Of a DNA stretch of 64,000 nucleotides, positions 22,045-29,877 are shown in pieces (position 1 is the stretch's first letter; each line of letters starts with the position of its first letter). A program made the position numbers and the translations under genes. The notes under the pieces were generated by a model, which saw only the letters and a program-made list of their open reading frames with translations, searched no databases and was not told the origin of the DNA. Source of the stretch: Ferrimonas sp048263965 (GTDB lineage Bacteria > Pseudomonadota > Gammaproteobacteria > Enterobacterales > Shewanellaceae); the NCBI RefSeq assembly GCF_048263965.1, contig NZ_JBLXDO010000002.1, positions 124,001 to 188,000 on the forward strand. Direction: 5' to 3'.

Positions 22045-24624
22045 ATGAAGATCAGGCGCTACAGCATGCTGATGGCGGCTTTGGTGTTTCTCTTTACCCT
22101 CGGCCTGACCCTGAGCGCCACCCAGACCATCGACAACTACGAAGCCGATAAGCGCCGCGCCAAGGTGTACGACTTTCTCAGCAGTGCCGAAGAGCGAATG
22201 GTCTCTGAAGTGGCCAAGATCCACTCGGCCATCTATCTGGCCGCCTCCTCCATCCAGCGTAACCACCAAGCCGAGCCCGAAGTGCTGAAACAGCGGTTTC
22301 ACCGGCTGGCCTACCTGATTCTGCAGAACAACCCCTCGGTGAAAGGGCTGGATCTGGCCCCGGGCGGCCACATCTGGGCGGTCTATCCCGTTCAGCCCCA
22401 CCCCGGTCTGGGGGAGGACATCAGCGAGCAACACTCGACACGGGAAGCCATTCGGCTGCGGCGAGCAGTGATGGGGGGCCCCTTCCCTCTCTACACCGGC
22501 GGCATAGGCCTGGTATTGAGCCAGCCCATCTTCGTCAATGACGAAAGCCAGCAGAGCACCACGCCATCCGACGGCACCCGGTTCTGGGGGTTCATCAATG
22601 CGGTGATGCGCTTTGGCGACAGCAAGCTTCTCGATGGTCTCAACCTGTTGGCCGGCGACAGCATCAACTACAGCCTCTACTGCGGCAACCTGATCTCCGA
22701 GCATGTCTACAACAACACCGGCAAGCCGGTGGAAACTGGCCAGAGCCGCAGCTTTCTGGTCAATGGCCTGCAATGCCAACTGAGGGCGGAAAGCCTGGAG
22801 GAGGTCAACCACCCCATCTCCTTCCTGTTTATCCTGGTCTGTGGCCTGGTGACCTCCTCGCTGATCAGCCTGTGGATTCTGCAACAGGGCAACAGCAAAT
22901 ACCGCCTGGAGCAGCAGGTCGCCCAGAAGACCCAGGCACTGCTGGAGTCTGAGCTGCAGTTTCGGGAGCTCTCCGAGCGCTCCCTCACCGGCATCTTCAT
23001 CATCACTCATGGACGCTTCACCTATGTGAACCCCAGGGCCGCCGACATGATTGGCTACACCCCGGGCGAACTGCTGGCCCTCAGGGATCTCTCCGAGCTG
23101 ATCCACTACCAGGACTTCCTGCTGATCAAAGACTGGCTCGAAGCGCCCAAGGCGATCTCCGAAGAGGCGGGACTGGGCCCTCACCTGCATCGCCGCATCC
23201 GCTGTTTCGCCAAGACCGGCCAGACCAAGCACCTGGAGTTCTACTGCGTCACCACCGAGTACAAGGGCGAGACCGCCATCTTCGGCTCCATGCTGGATGT
23301 GACCACTCAGGTGGCCGCCGAAAAGAAGATCACCTATCAGGCCTACTACGACCAGCTTACCGGGCTGCCCAACCGCGCCTCCTTCCAGCAGCGGCTGCGC
23401 CAGAGCATCAGTGGCGAACAAAACGGCCGCATGGCGTTGATGTTTATCGATCTCGACAAGTTCAAAACCATCAACGACAGCCTGGGCCATGACTCCGGCG
23501 ACCAACTGCTGAAACTGGCAGCCAGCCGGCTGCGCCGCACCCTGAGGAGCCGAGACTTCGTCGCCCGGGTCGGTGGGGATGAGTTTGCCATTCTGCTGGA
23601 GCAGTATGAGGACAAGACTCAGATTGAGCAGATTGCCCAGCGCGCCATCGAGTCTTTCAAGGAGCCCTTCACCCTCAAGGACAAGAACTTCTACATCGGC
23701 CTGAGCATCGGCATCTGCCTCTACCCCAGTGACGGTGGCGACGCCGAAACCCTGCTGAAGAACGCCGACATCTCCATGTACCTGGCCAAGGGCAATGGCG
23801 GCAGCGCCTACAAGTTCTTCGATGAAAGCGAGTCCCACCTGTTCTACAGCAAGCTGGACCTGGAGAATGAGCTGCGCAAGGCGCTGAACCAGGGGGGACT
23901 GCACCTGGAGTTCCAGCCCCAGAACTCCCTGGTCAATGGCGACATCGTCGGCACTGAGGCGCTGGTGCGCTGGTACCACCCCATCAAGGGACGCATCCCT
24001 CCGGTGGAGTTTATTCCCGTGGCCGAGGAGAGCAGCCTGATTCTGGAGCTGGACCGCTATGTGCTGGAGCGTGGCTGCCGCCAACTGGCCCGCTGGCACA
24101 GAGAGGGGCTGGATGCCAGGCTGGCCATCAACATCTCCTCCGCCCAGTTGGAGAAGGGAGACCTGCTGGGTCTGGTGCGCCGCTGTCTGCAGCAGCACGA
24201 GATCATCCCCAATCGCCTGGAGCTGGAGATCACCGAGAACTCGCTGATCCGCAATCCACAAGAGGCCGCCGCCACCCTCAAGGGGCTGCAGGAGCTTGGG
24301 GTGAACATCGCCATCGACGACTTCGGTACCGGCTACTCCTCCTTCGCCCTGCTCAAGGACTTGCCCATCAACAAGATCAAGCTGGACCGGACCTTCATCG
24401 ACGCCATCGAGACCGATGAAAAGGACAGGAAGATCATCAACACCATTGGCGAACTGGCCCGCTCCCTGCAGTTACAGCTGATCGCCGAAGGGGTAGAGAC
24501 CGAAACCCAGGTAATGAGGCTGCTGGAATGCGGATGCTACCAGGGCCAGGGCTTCCTGTTCAGCCGCCCGCTGAGTGCTGTCGACTACGAGCAGCTGCTC
24601 AGAGAAAGTCGACTGATTGTCTGA
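22045..24624 (+). CDS. Membrane PAS-GGDEF-EAL cyclic-di-GMP signalling protein
   Basis: 859 aa from ATG 22045 (preceded by AGGGCGAACC). An in-frame ATG at 21982 exists, but the 21 added codons include TTG, CGA and three TCG, rare in neighbours, and a palindrome, so I take it as upstream DNA. Layout: membrane span (about 9-27), periplasmic CHASE-like sensor (to about 255), second span, PAS (about 305-430), GGDEF (VGGDEF about residue 509) and EAL (EALVRW about residue 638, DDFGTGYSS, EGVET). Both catalytic motifs are intact, so it may make and break c-di-GMP. The inhibitory RxxD site was not identified with confidence. Single gene; a link to the Tad pilus locus is only speculation. Confidence 0.92.
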   Translation: MKIRRYSMLMAALVFLFTLGLTLSATQTIDNYEADKRRAKVYDFLSSAEERMVSEVAKIHSAIYLAASSIQRNHQAEPEVLKQRFHRLAYLILQNNPSVKGLDLAPGGHIWAVYPVQPHPGLGEDISEQHSTREAIRLRRAVMGGPFPLYTGGIGLVLSQPIFVNDESQQSTTPSDGTRFWGFINAVMRFGDSKLLDGLNLLAGDSINYSLYCGNLISEHVYNNTGKPVETGQSRSFLVNGLQCQLRAESLEEVNHPISFLFILVCGLVTSSLISLWILQQGNSKYRLEQQVAQKTQALLESELQFRELSERSLTGIFIITHGRFTYVNPRAADMIGYTPGELLALRDLSELIHYQDFLLIKDWLEAPKAISEEAGLGPHLHRRIRCFAKTGQTKHLEFYCVTTEYKGETAIFGSMLDVTTQVAAEKKITYQAYYDQLTGLPNRASFQQRLRQSISGEQNGRMALMFIDLDKFKTINDSLGHDSGDQLLKLAASRLRRTLRSRDFVARVGGDEFAILLEQYEDKTQIEQIAQRAIESFKEPFTLKDKNFYIGLSIGICLYPSDGGDAETLLKNADISMYLAKGNGGSAYKFFDESESHLFYSKLDLENELRKALNQGGLHLEFQPQNSLVNGDIVGTEALVRWYHPIKGRIPPVEFIPVAEESSLILELDRYVLERGCRQLARWHREGLDARLAINISSAQLEKGDLLGLVRRCLQQHEIIPNRLELEITENSLIRNPQEAAATLKGLQELGVNIAIDDFGTGYSSFALLKDLPINKIKLDRTFIDAIETDEKDRKIINTIGELARSLQLQLIAEGVETETQVMRLLECGCYQGQGFLFSRPLSAVDYEQLLRESRLIV

Positions 24625-24633
24625 CCCGGAGAC

Positions 24634-24662
24634 AAAAAAACCAGCCCGATGGCTGGTTTTTT
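24634..24662. terminator. Bidirectional terminator, GGDEF/EAL gene and rluB
   Basis: A7-CCAGCC-CGAT-GGCTGG-T6 lies between convergent genes; it has a U tract in both directions. Confidence 0.92.
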
Positions 24663-24680
24663 ATTGGGGAAGCGCCGGAT

Positions 24681-25544
24681 TTAACGCTTGGGACCGCGGC
24701 CGCGGCTGTGCTTGTTCACCGCCCGGCGGATCTTGCCGGTCTTGATCTTGGCCTTACGGCGGGCAGCTTGCTTGTCCTTATCCATCAGGGAGCGGCTTTC
24801 CGGATCCAGCTCCACCAGGGTACGCAGGTAGTTCACCTGCTCCAGTGGCAGCTCGGTCCAGCCGCCGCGAGGCAGACCCTTGGGCAGGGTGATGTCACCG
24901 TAGCGGATTCGCATCAGACGGGACACCTGCAGGCCCTGACTCTCCCACAAACGGCGCACTTCGCGGTTACGCCCTTCACTCAGCACCGCATGGTACCAAT
25001 GGTTCAGGCCCTCACCGCCGGCGGCGATCAGACGCTTGAAGCTGGCTGGACCATCATCCAGCTCAACACCGCTGCGCAGTGCCCGCAGGTTCTCCTCAGA
25101 CACCTCGCCAAACACCCGTACCGCGTACTCACGCTCCACTTCCCGGGAGGGGTGCATCAGTCGGTTGGCCAGTTCACCGTCGGTGGTGAACAGCAGCAGA
25201 CCTGAGGTGTTGATGTCCAGTCGGCCCACCGCCACCCAGCGGCTGCCCTTCACCTGAGGCAGGCGGTCAAACACCGTGGGGCGACCCTGAGGGTCGGTGC
25301 GGGTGCACAGCTCCCCCTCCGGCTTGTAGTAGGCCAGAACCCGGCAGATGACGTCGTCTTCCGCCTGGATGGACACCAGGTGACCGTCGATGCGCACCTG
25401 CAGGTCAACACCGGTTTCAACCCGGTCACCCAGCTTGGCCACACTGCCGTTCACACTGACTCGCCCAGCCTCGATAACGGCTTCCATCTCACGACGGGAA
25501 CCGTGGCCAGCACGAGCTAACACCTTCTGTAGCTTTTCGCTCAT
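24681..25544 (-). CDS. rluB: 23S rRNA pseudouridine(2605) synthase
   Basis: 287 aa. An N-terminal S4 RNA-binding domain (KLQKVLARAGHGSRREMEAVI) is followed by a RsuA/RluB-type catalytic domain with the active aspartate in GRLDINTSGLLLFT (about residues 103-116). The basic C-terminal tail (KIKTGKIRRAVNKHSRGRG) is normal for RluB. It converts U2605 of 23S rRNA to pseudouridine. It lies directly downstream of scpB-scpA in the same direction with a 12-base gap, an order conserved in many gammaproteobacteria. Confidence 0.93.
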   Translation of the reverse strand: MSEKLQKVLARAGHGSRREMEAVIEAGRVSVNGSVAKLGDRVETGVDLQVRIDGHLVSIQAEDDVICRVLAYYKPEGELCTRTDPQGRPTVFDRLPQVKGSRWVAVGRLDINTSGLLLFTTDGELANRLMHPSREVEREYAVRVFGEVSEENLRALRSGVELDDGPASFKRLIAAGGEGLNHWYHAVLSEGRNREVRRLWESQGLQVSRLMRIRYGDITLPKGLPRGGWTELPLEQVNYLRTLVELDPESRSLMDKDKQAARRKAKIKTGKIRRAVNKHSRGRGPKR

Positions 25545-25556
25545 GAAATCTCTTCT

Positions 25557-26135
25557 TTAATGTACGGGGTCCTGGACCACGCCGCCGCTGAGCAGGGCCT
25601 CGATGGCTCCCTCATCGCTCAATGGTGGCAGATCACTCAGACTGCCCAGGCAAAAATAATGCAGAAATGCATCCGTGGTGGCATAGAGGGCGGGCCGTCC
25701 CGGCACCTCCTTATGACCTACCACTTTTACCCAATCTCTCTCCATCAGGGTGCGGATGATATTGGAACTCACCGCCACCCCACGTATCTTCTCAATCTGT
25801 CCCCGGGTCACCGGTTGACGATAGGCAATCAGCGCCAGGGTCTCCAACAGTGCCCGGGAGTATCTGGGCGCCCTCTCATGCCACAGGGCAGAGAGGTGGT
25901 CACTGAGGTCGGTGTTGCTCTGGAAGCGGTAGCCACCGGCCACCTGCACCAGGTTGACGCCCCGTCCGGCATAATCGGACTCCAGCTCATCCAGCACCTC
26001 ATTGATGCGTCCCAGGGTCACCTGAAACGCCGCCAGCACCCCCTGGCGCAGCCCCTTGGCACTCATGGGAGCGTCTGCCACAAACAGGGCGGCTTCAATC
26101 AGCTGTTTAAGCTGGGCATCGTTAATTCTGCTCAC
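25557..26135 (-). CDS. scpB: Segregation and condensation protein B
   Basis: 192 aa. Winged-helix kleisin partner of the SMC-ScpAB condensin. The segments LIEAALFVADAP, ALLETLALIAYRQPVTRGQIEKIRG and LYATTDAFLHYFCLGSLSDLP are family landmarks. The start is GTG at 26133-26135, overlapping the scpA stop by four bases. An SMC/ScpAB system beside rluB fits Alteromonadales-type genomes, which may have it besides or instead of MukBEF. Confidence 0.93.
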   Translation of the reverse strand: MSRINDAQLKQLIEAALFVADAPMSAKGLRQGVLAAFQVTLGRINEVLDELESDYAGRGVNLVQVAGGYRFQSNTDLSDHLSALWHERAPRYSRALLETLALIAYRQPVTRGQIEKIRGVAVSSNIIRTLMERDWVKVVGHKEVPGRPALYATTDAFLHYFCLGSLSDLPPLSDEGAIEALLSGGVVQDPVH

Positions 26136-26935
26136 GCCCTGGCCCTCACATGGATCTGACTCATGGGTTCCACCTGCTGAATCTCCACCAGACTCTCCTT
26201 GGAGAGTTCCAGAATGGCCAGGAAGGTCACCACCACACCGGCGCGCCCCTCTTGGGGTTCGAACAGGCTGATAAAGGGCGTAAACCGATCAGCACTGAGC
26301 AGGCCCATCACCTGACTCATCCGCTCCCGGGTGGAGAGGGCTTCCCGCTCCACCTGGTGCTGTTCAAACAGTTCCGCCTTGGACAACACCCCGCGCAAGG
26401 CGTCCAGCAATTCGTCCAGGCTCACCTCTGGCGGCACCACACGAGGCACCAGATTGGCGGCCCGTCCGGCGTGCGCCACCCAGGTATCCCGCTCCACCCT
26501 GGGTAGGGTATCCATCTGCTCGGCGGCGGTCTTGATCACCTCATAGGCCTGCAGTTGGCGGATCAGCACCATGCGCGGATCCTCCTCGTCGCCCTCCTCC
26601 GTTTCCGGCTTGGGCAGCAGCATCCGCGACTTAATCTCCGCCAGGGTCGCCGCCATCACCAGATACTCACCCGCCAGCTCCATCTGAAGATGGTCCATCA
26701 GGGCGATGTAATCCATATATTGGCGGGTAATGTCGAACACCGGCAGATCCACAATATCCAGCTTGTGGCGCCGAATAAGGTAGAGCAGCAGATCCAGAGG
26801 CCCCTCAAACGCCTCCAGGATCACCTCCAGGGCATCTGGCGGAATATAGAGGTCCGCCGGCAGCTCCTCCAGGGGCTTGCCTCGGACCACCGCCAGAGGC
26901 AGGGGCGGCTGGACTGTCAGTGGAGCTTGGCTCAT
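26132..26935 (-). CDS. scpA: Segregation and condensation protein A (kleisin)
   Basis: 267 aa. FEGPLDLLLYLIRRHKLDI is the N-terminal SMC-binding helix region and YLVMAATLAEIKSRMLLP follows it, both characteristic. The C-terminal winged helix includes VVTFLAILELSKESLVEIQQ. It bridges SMC heads with ScpB. First gene of scpA-scpB-rluB, 47 bases after yciO, so the whole rnm-yciO-scpAB-rluB set may be one transcript. Confidence 0.92.
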   Translation of the reverse strand: MSQAPLTVQPPLPLAVVRGKPLEELPADLYIPPDALEVILEAFEGPLDLLLYLIRRHKLDIVDLPVFDITRQYMDYIALMDHLQMELAGEYLVMAATLAEIKSRMLLPKPETEEGDEEDPRMVLIRQLQAYEVIKTAAEQMDTLPRVERDTWVAHAGRAANLVPRVVPPEVSLDELLDALRGVLSKAELFEQHQVEREALSTRERMSQVMGLLSADRFTPFISLFEPQEGRAGVVVTFLAILELSKESLVEIQQVEPMSQIHVRARA

Positions 26936-26982
26936 ATCAGGCGGCGCTATTATAGGCGTTCAAGGGTAAAAAGCTAACCATA

Positions 26983-27603
26983 CTATAAAAAGGGTGTGGG
27001 GTCGCCCGCGCCTTCCCGAACCACCTGCACATCATCGTCACTGCAATCCACCACTGTGGTGGGACTCTCACTCAGGTAGCCGCCATGGATGATGAGGTCC
27101 ACCTGATGCTCCAGACGATCCCGCACCTCCTCAGGATCCGACTCGGCAAACTCCTTGCCAGGCAGAATCAGAGTGCTGGACATCATCGGCTCCCCCAGTG
27201 CTTCCAGCAGCGCCAAGGCGATGGCGTTATCAGGAATGCGGATGCCGATGGTCTTACGCTTCTCATTCAGCAGGCGGCGTGGCACCTCCTTGGTGCCCTT
27301 AAAGATAAAGGTGTAAGGACCGGGGGTGTTGTTGCGCAGCAGCCTGAACGCCAGGTTGTCCACCTTGGCGTAGAGAGACAGCTCGGACAGGTCCCGGCAC
27401 ATCAGGGTAAAGTTGTGGTCACTGTCGATCTGGCGGATACGGCAGATCTGGTCCAGGGCCTTCTTATTCCCCAGGGCGCAGCCAATGGCGTATCCGGAGT
27501 CGGTAGGGTAGATCACCACCCCGCCACCACGGACGATGGCCACCGCCTGGTTGATCAGGCGCGTCTGGGGCGTCTCAGGGTGCACATAGAAAAACTGGCT
27601 CAT
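26983..27603 (-). CDS. yciO: YciO-family Sua5/YrdC-domain protein
   Basis: 206 aa. Begins MSQFFYVHPETPQTRLINQA and carries YPTDSGYAIGCALG, FTLMCRDLSELS and KRKTIGIRIPDN, nearly collinear with Escherichia YciO. The YrdC fold binds L-threonylcarbamoyl-AMP-like ligands and RNA, but YciO is distinct from the tRNA t6A enzyme TsaC. 18 bases after rnm in the same direction, the order also found in Escherichia. Confidence 0.93.
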   Translation of the reverse strand: MSQFFYVHPETPQTRLINQAVAIVRGGGVVIYPTDSGYAIGCALGNKKALDQICRIRQIDSDHNFTLMCRDLSELSLYAKVDNLAFRLLRNNTPGPYTFIFKGTKEVPRRLLNEKRKTIGIRIPDNAIALALLEALGEPMMSSTLILPGKEFAESDPEEVRDRLEHQVDLIIHGGYLSESPTTVVDCSDDDVQVVREGAGDPTPFL

Positions 27604-27621
27604 TGCTCCTCCAAATACTTT

Positions 27622-28449
27622 TTATTCTTGGTATAGCTTCTGCCAGACGCCGGGCAGATCCGGCAACTGCAGATGCCGGCCCAACTCGACCCAGCGGCCC
27701 GGCTGATGAAAGTCACTGCCAACCGAAGCCAGCAATTGATGCTCCTGGCACAACTGGGCCAGGAAACGGCGTTCGTTCTGGGGTTGCTGACACAGCACCA
27801 CCTCCATGGCATCCCCGCCCACCTCACTGAACAGGGTCAGCAGCTTGCGCAGCCACTTGTTGGAGAGCTGGTAGCGCCCGGGGTGAGCCAGCACCGCCAG
27901 CCCACCGGCCCCCTGAATGATGGACACCGCCGTGGCGATGTCGCACCAGTCATTGGGCACATAGCCGGGCTTGCCCCGGCCAAGGTATTTGTCGAAAGCC
28001 TGCTGCTGAGTGGTCACCAAACCTCGCTCCAGCAATACCCGGGAGAAGTGGCCCCGGCCCACGGTGGCGCCGTTGGCCTTACGCACCGCCTCCTCCCAGA
28101 CACCGGCGATCCCCTTCTTGGCCAGACGGTTGCCCATCTCCTTGGCACGCAGGTCCCGGCGGTTGCGCTGTTCGGTCAACAGTTGCTGCAGCTCGACGTC
28201 CTCCTCATCGAACCCCAACCCCACAATATGGATGTCAAAACTGTGCCACCTGGTGGAGATCTCCACGCCGCTGACCAGAGTCAGTGCGCTGTCCCGGGCC
28301 GCCTCACGGGCTTCCGCCAGCCCGGCGGTGGTGTCGTGGTCGGTGATGGCCAGCACATCCACCTGCTGGTTCAGGGCCCGCCCCACCAACTCAGACGGAG
28401 TCAGGGTGCCATCGGATGCGGTGGTGTGGGAGTGAAAATCAAACTTCAT
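27622..28449 (-). CDS. rnm: PHP-domain 5'-3' exoribonuclease, RNase AM
   Basis: 275 aa. A PHP phosphoesterase: FDFHSHTTASDGTLTPSEL (first metal motif), ITDHDTTAG, VSGVEISTRW, VLAHPGRYQL and VGSDFHQPG (further metal motifs). Formerly called YciV or TrpH. It trims the 5' ends of structured RNAs including 5S and 23S rRNA. Divergent from the trp leader, the same arrangement as in Escherichia. All metal-binding His/Asp residues appear present. Confidence 0.92.
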   Translation of the reverse strand: MKFDFHSHTTASDGTLTPSELVGRALNQQVDVLAITDHDTTAGLAEAREAARDSALTLVSGVEISTRWHSFDIHIVGLGFDEEDVELQQLLTEQRNRRDLRAKEMGNRLAKKGIAGVWEEAVRKANGATVGRGHFSRVLLERGLVTTQQQAFDKYLGRGKPGYVPNDWCDIATAVSIIQGAGGLAVLAHPGRYQLSNKWLRKLLTLFSEVGGDAMEVVLCQQPQNERRFLAQLCQEHQLLASVGSDFHQPGRWVELGRHLQLPDLPGVWQKLYQE

Positions 28450-28619
28450 GGGCAGTTGGGTGTTCTCTTGGGTGACTACTGCAGGAATTGCATAAAACAG
28501 TCTGTGCAGACAATACGATAGCTATATTGTACTTCACTTTTACATTGAGTTGGGTGCCAATCTGCCCCCGGGCCTGTCTGACGGTCCCCGGCGAGGGCAA
28601 TCGCCGGATAAATCCAGGG

Positions 28620-28648
28620 TTGACACCATAAGCCGCCTCGGGTTACTG
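28620..28648 (+). promoter_or_regulatory. Candidate trp operon promoter
   Basis: TTGACA (28620-28625), a 17-base spacer, then TTACTG (28643-28648), comparable to the Escherichia trp promoter TTGACA-N17-TTAACT. It lies 46 bases before the leader peptide start. No clear TrpR operator (CTAG-type palindrome) overlaps it. Confidence 0.5.
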
Positions 28649-28694
28649 TCCGTGTAAACCTTTCGCGTAAACTTGAAATTACGGAATCTCTAAC

Positions 28695-28778
28695 GTGACT
28701 CAGGCAACTCTGTTTAACATTCAGTGGTGGTGGCACATCCCAAGCAAGCGGGAAGTGCGCTGGACTGTGCCTGAGTAA
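28695..28778 (+). CDS. trpL: trp operon leader peptide
   Basis: 27 codons from GTG (28695) to TAA (28776-28778): (M)TQATLFNIQWWWHIPSKR then EVRWTVPE. Three consecutive Trp codons (positions 11-13) and a fourth at 23 make it a tryptophan sensor: ribosome stalling at TGG TGG TGG when charged tRNA-Trp is low would favour the antiterminator. The GTG start has only a weak GGAATCT upstream. It is followed by the attenuator at 28803-28834. Confidence 0.9.
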   Translation: MTQATLFNIQWWWHIPSKREVRWTVPE

Positions 28779-28834
28779 CAGAGAACAGAAACCAGACAAC
28801 GAAAACCCGCTTTGTAACCAAGGCGGGTTTTTTT
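28746..28834 (+). promoter_or_regulatory. trp attenuator: antiterminator and intrinsic terminator
   Basis: Terminator: stem AAACCCGC (28803-28810)/GCGGGTTT (28823-28830), loop of 12, then TTTT. Antiterminator: AAGCGGG (28746-28752, inside the leader ORF) is complementary to CCCGCTT (28806-28812), which contains most of the terminator's left arm. The two pairings exclude each other, the classic 2:3 versus 3:4 choice. Confidence 0.88.
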
Positions 28835-28860
28835 ATATCTATTTGACGGAACAACTAGCC

Positions 28861-29877
28861 ATGATCATCATCCTCAAGCCACATGCCAGTAAAGAAGATG
28901 CCCAGCAGTTGCTGAGCCAAATTGAAGCCAAAGGGCTCAAGCCCCTTTACATGCCAGGTGTGGAGCGCACCGTTCTCGGCGCCCTGGGTGACGAGCGTGT
29001 ACTGCAATCTTTACACCTGGAAAGCCACCCCCTGGTGGACGAGGTCAAACCCATCCTCTCCTCCTACAAGCTGGTGAGCCGCGAACTCTACCCCATCGAT
29101 ACCCGGGTCAAGATTGGCCGCCATGCCGTAGGCGGGGAAGGCTTCACCGTGATTGCCGGCCCCTGCGCCGTCGAGAGCCAGGAGCAGATGGATGGCATTG
29201 CCGATTACCTGACCCATCACCCTGTTGCCGCCATCCGCGGCGGCGCCTACAAGCCGCGCACCAGCCCCTACAGCTTCCAGGGCCTGGGCGAGGAGGGGCT
29301 GAAGATCCTCAAGGCCACCAGCGAGCGCAGCGGCCTGCCCACGGTTTCTGAGGTGGTGGACGCCGCAGACGCCGAACTGATGGCCCAGTACGTGGACTGC
29401 CTGCAGATTGGCGCCCGCAACATGCAGAACTTCCGCCTGCTGGAAGCGGTGGGCAAGCTGGACACCCCGGTGCTGCTCAAGCGTGGCATGAGCGCCACCA
29501 TCGAAGAGCTGCTGCTGGCCGCCGAATACATTGTCAACGCCGGCAACCCCAATGTGATCCTGTGTGAACGGGGCATCCGCACCTACGAGACCGCCACCCG
29601 CAACACCCTGGATCTGAACGCCGTTGCCTACCTCAAGCGCAAGACCCACCTGCCGGTACTGGTGGACCCCAGCCACGGCACCGGCATCCGTGAACTGGTT
29701 ATCCCCCTGGCCCGTGCCGCCGCGGCCGTGGGTGCCGACGGCATCATCGTCGAAACCCACACCAACCCGGCCCAGGCCCTTTCCGATGGACATCAAAACC
29801 TGGATCCTCAACAATTTGATGACCTAATGTCCTCTTTGAAGCCCTTTGTGGAAGCCGCGGGAAGGAGCCTGAAGTGA
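28861..29877 (+). CDS. DAHP synthase, class I-beta, first gene of the trp operon
   Basis: 338 aa from ATG 28861 (a TTG frame start at 28843 is less likely, since the family begins M-I-hydrophobic-LKP). An N-terminal ferredoxin/ACT-like regulatory domain (IIILKPHASKEDAQQLL, about residues 1-90) is followed by a TIM barrel: VIAGPCAVES, RGGAYKPRTSPYSFQGLG, IGARNMQNFRLL, VLLKRGM, RGIRTYETATRN and LVDPSHGTG. Its closest architecture is Thermotoga and Bacillus DAHP synthase, unlike AroG at 5478-6536. It overlaps trpE by four bases (GTGA). It makes DAHP, so tryptophan attenuation here controls pathway entry as well as the trp branch. Which ligand the N-terminal domain senses is unknown. Confidence 0.93.
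   Translation: MIIILKPHASKEDAQQLLSQIEAKGLKPLYMPGVERTVLGALGDERVLQSLHLESHPLVDEVKPILSSYKLVSRELYPIDTRVKIGRHAVGGEGFTVIAGPCAVESQEQMDGIADYLTHHPVAAIRGGAYKPRTSPYSFQGLGEEGLKILKATSERSGLPTVSEVVDAADAELMAQYVDCLQIGARNMQNFRLLEAVGKLDTPVLLKRGMSATIEELLLAAEYIVNAGNPNVILCERGIRTYETATRNTLDLNAVAYLKRKTHLPVLVDPSHGTGIRELVIPLARAAAAVGADGIIVETHTNPAQALSDGHQNLDPQQFDDLMSSLKPFVEAAGRSLK

Noticed and set aside
28500..28660. TrpR operator in the trp promoter
   Set aside because: No CTAG-centred palindrome. An ACAATA...TATTGT inverted repeat near 28508-28528 does not match TrpR.
28476..28799. 107-aa minus-strand ORF across the trp leader
   Set aside because: It is a shadow of the leader peptide and attenuator, with no ribosome-binding site.
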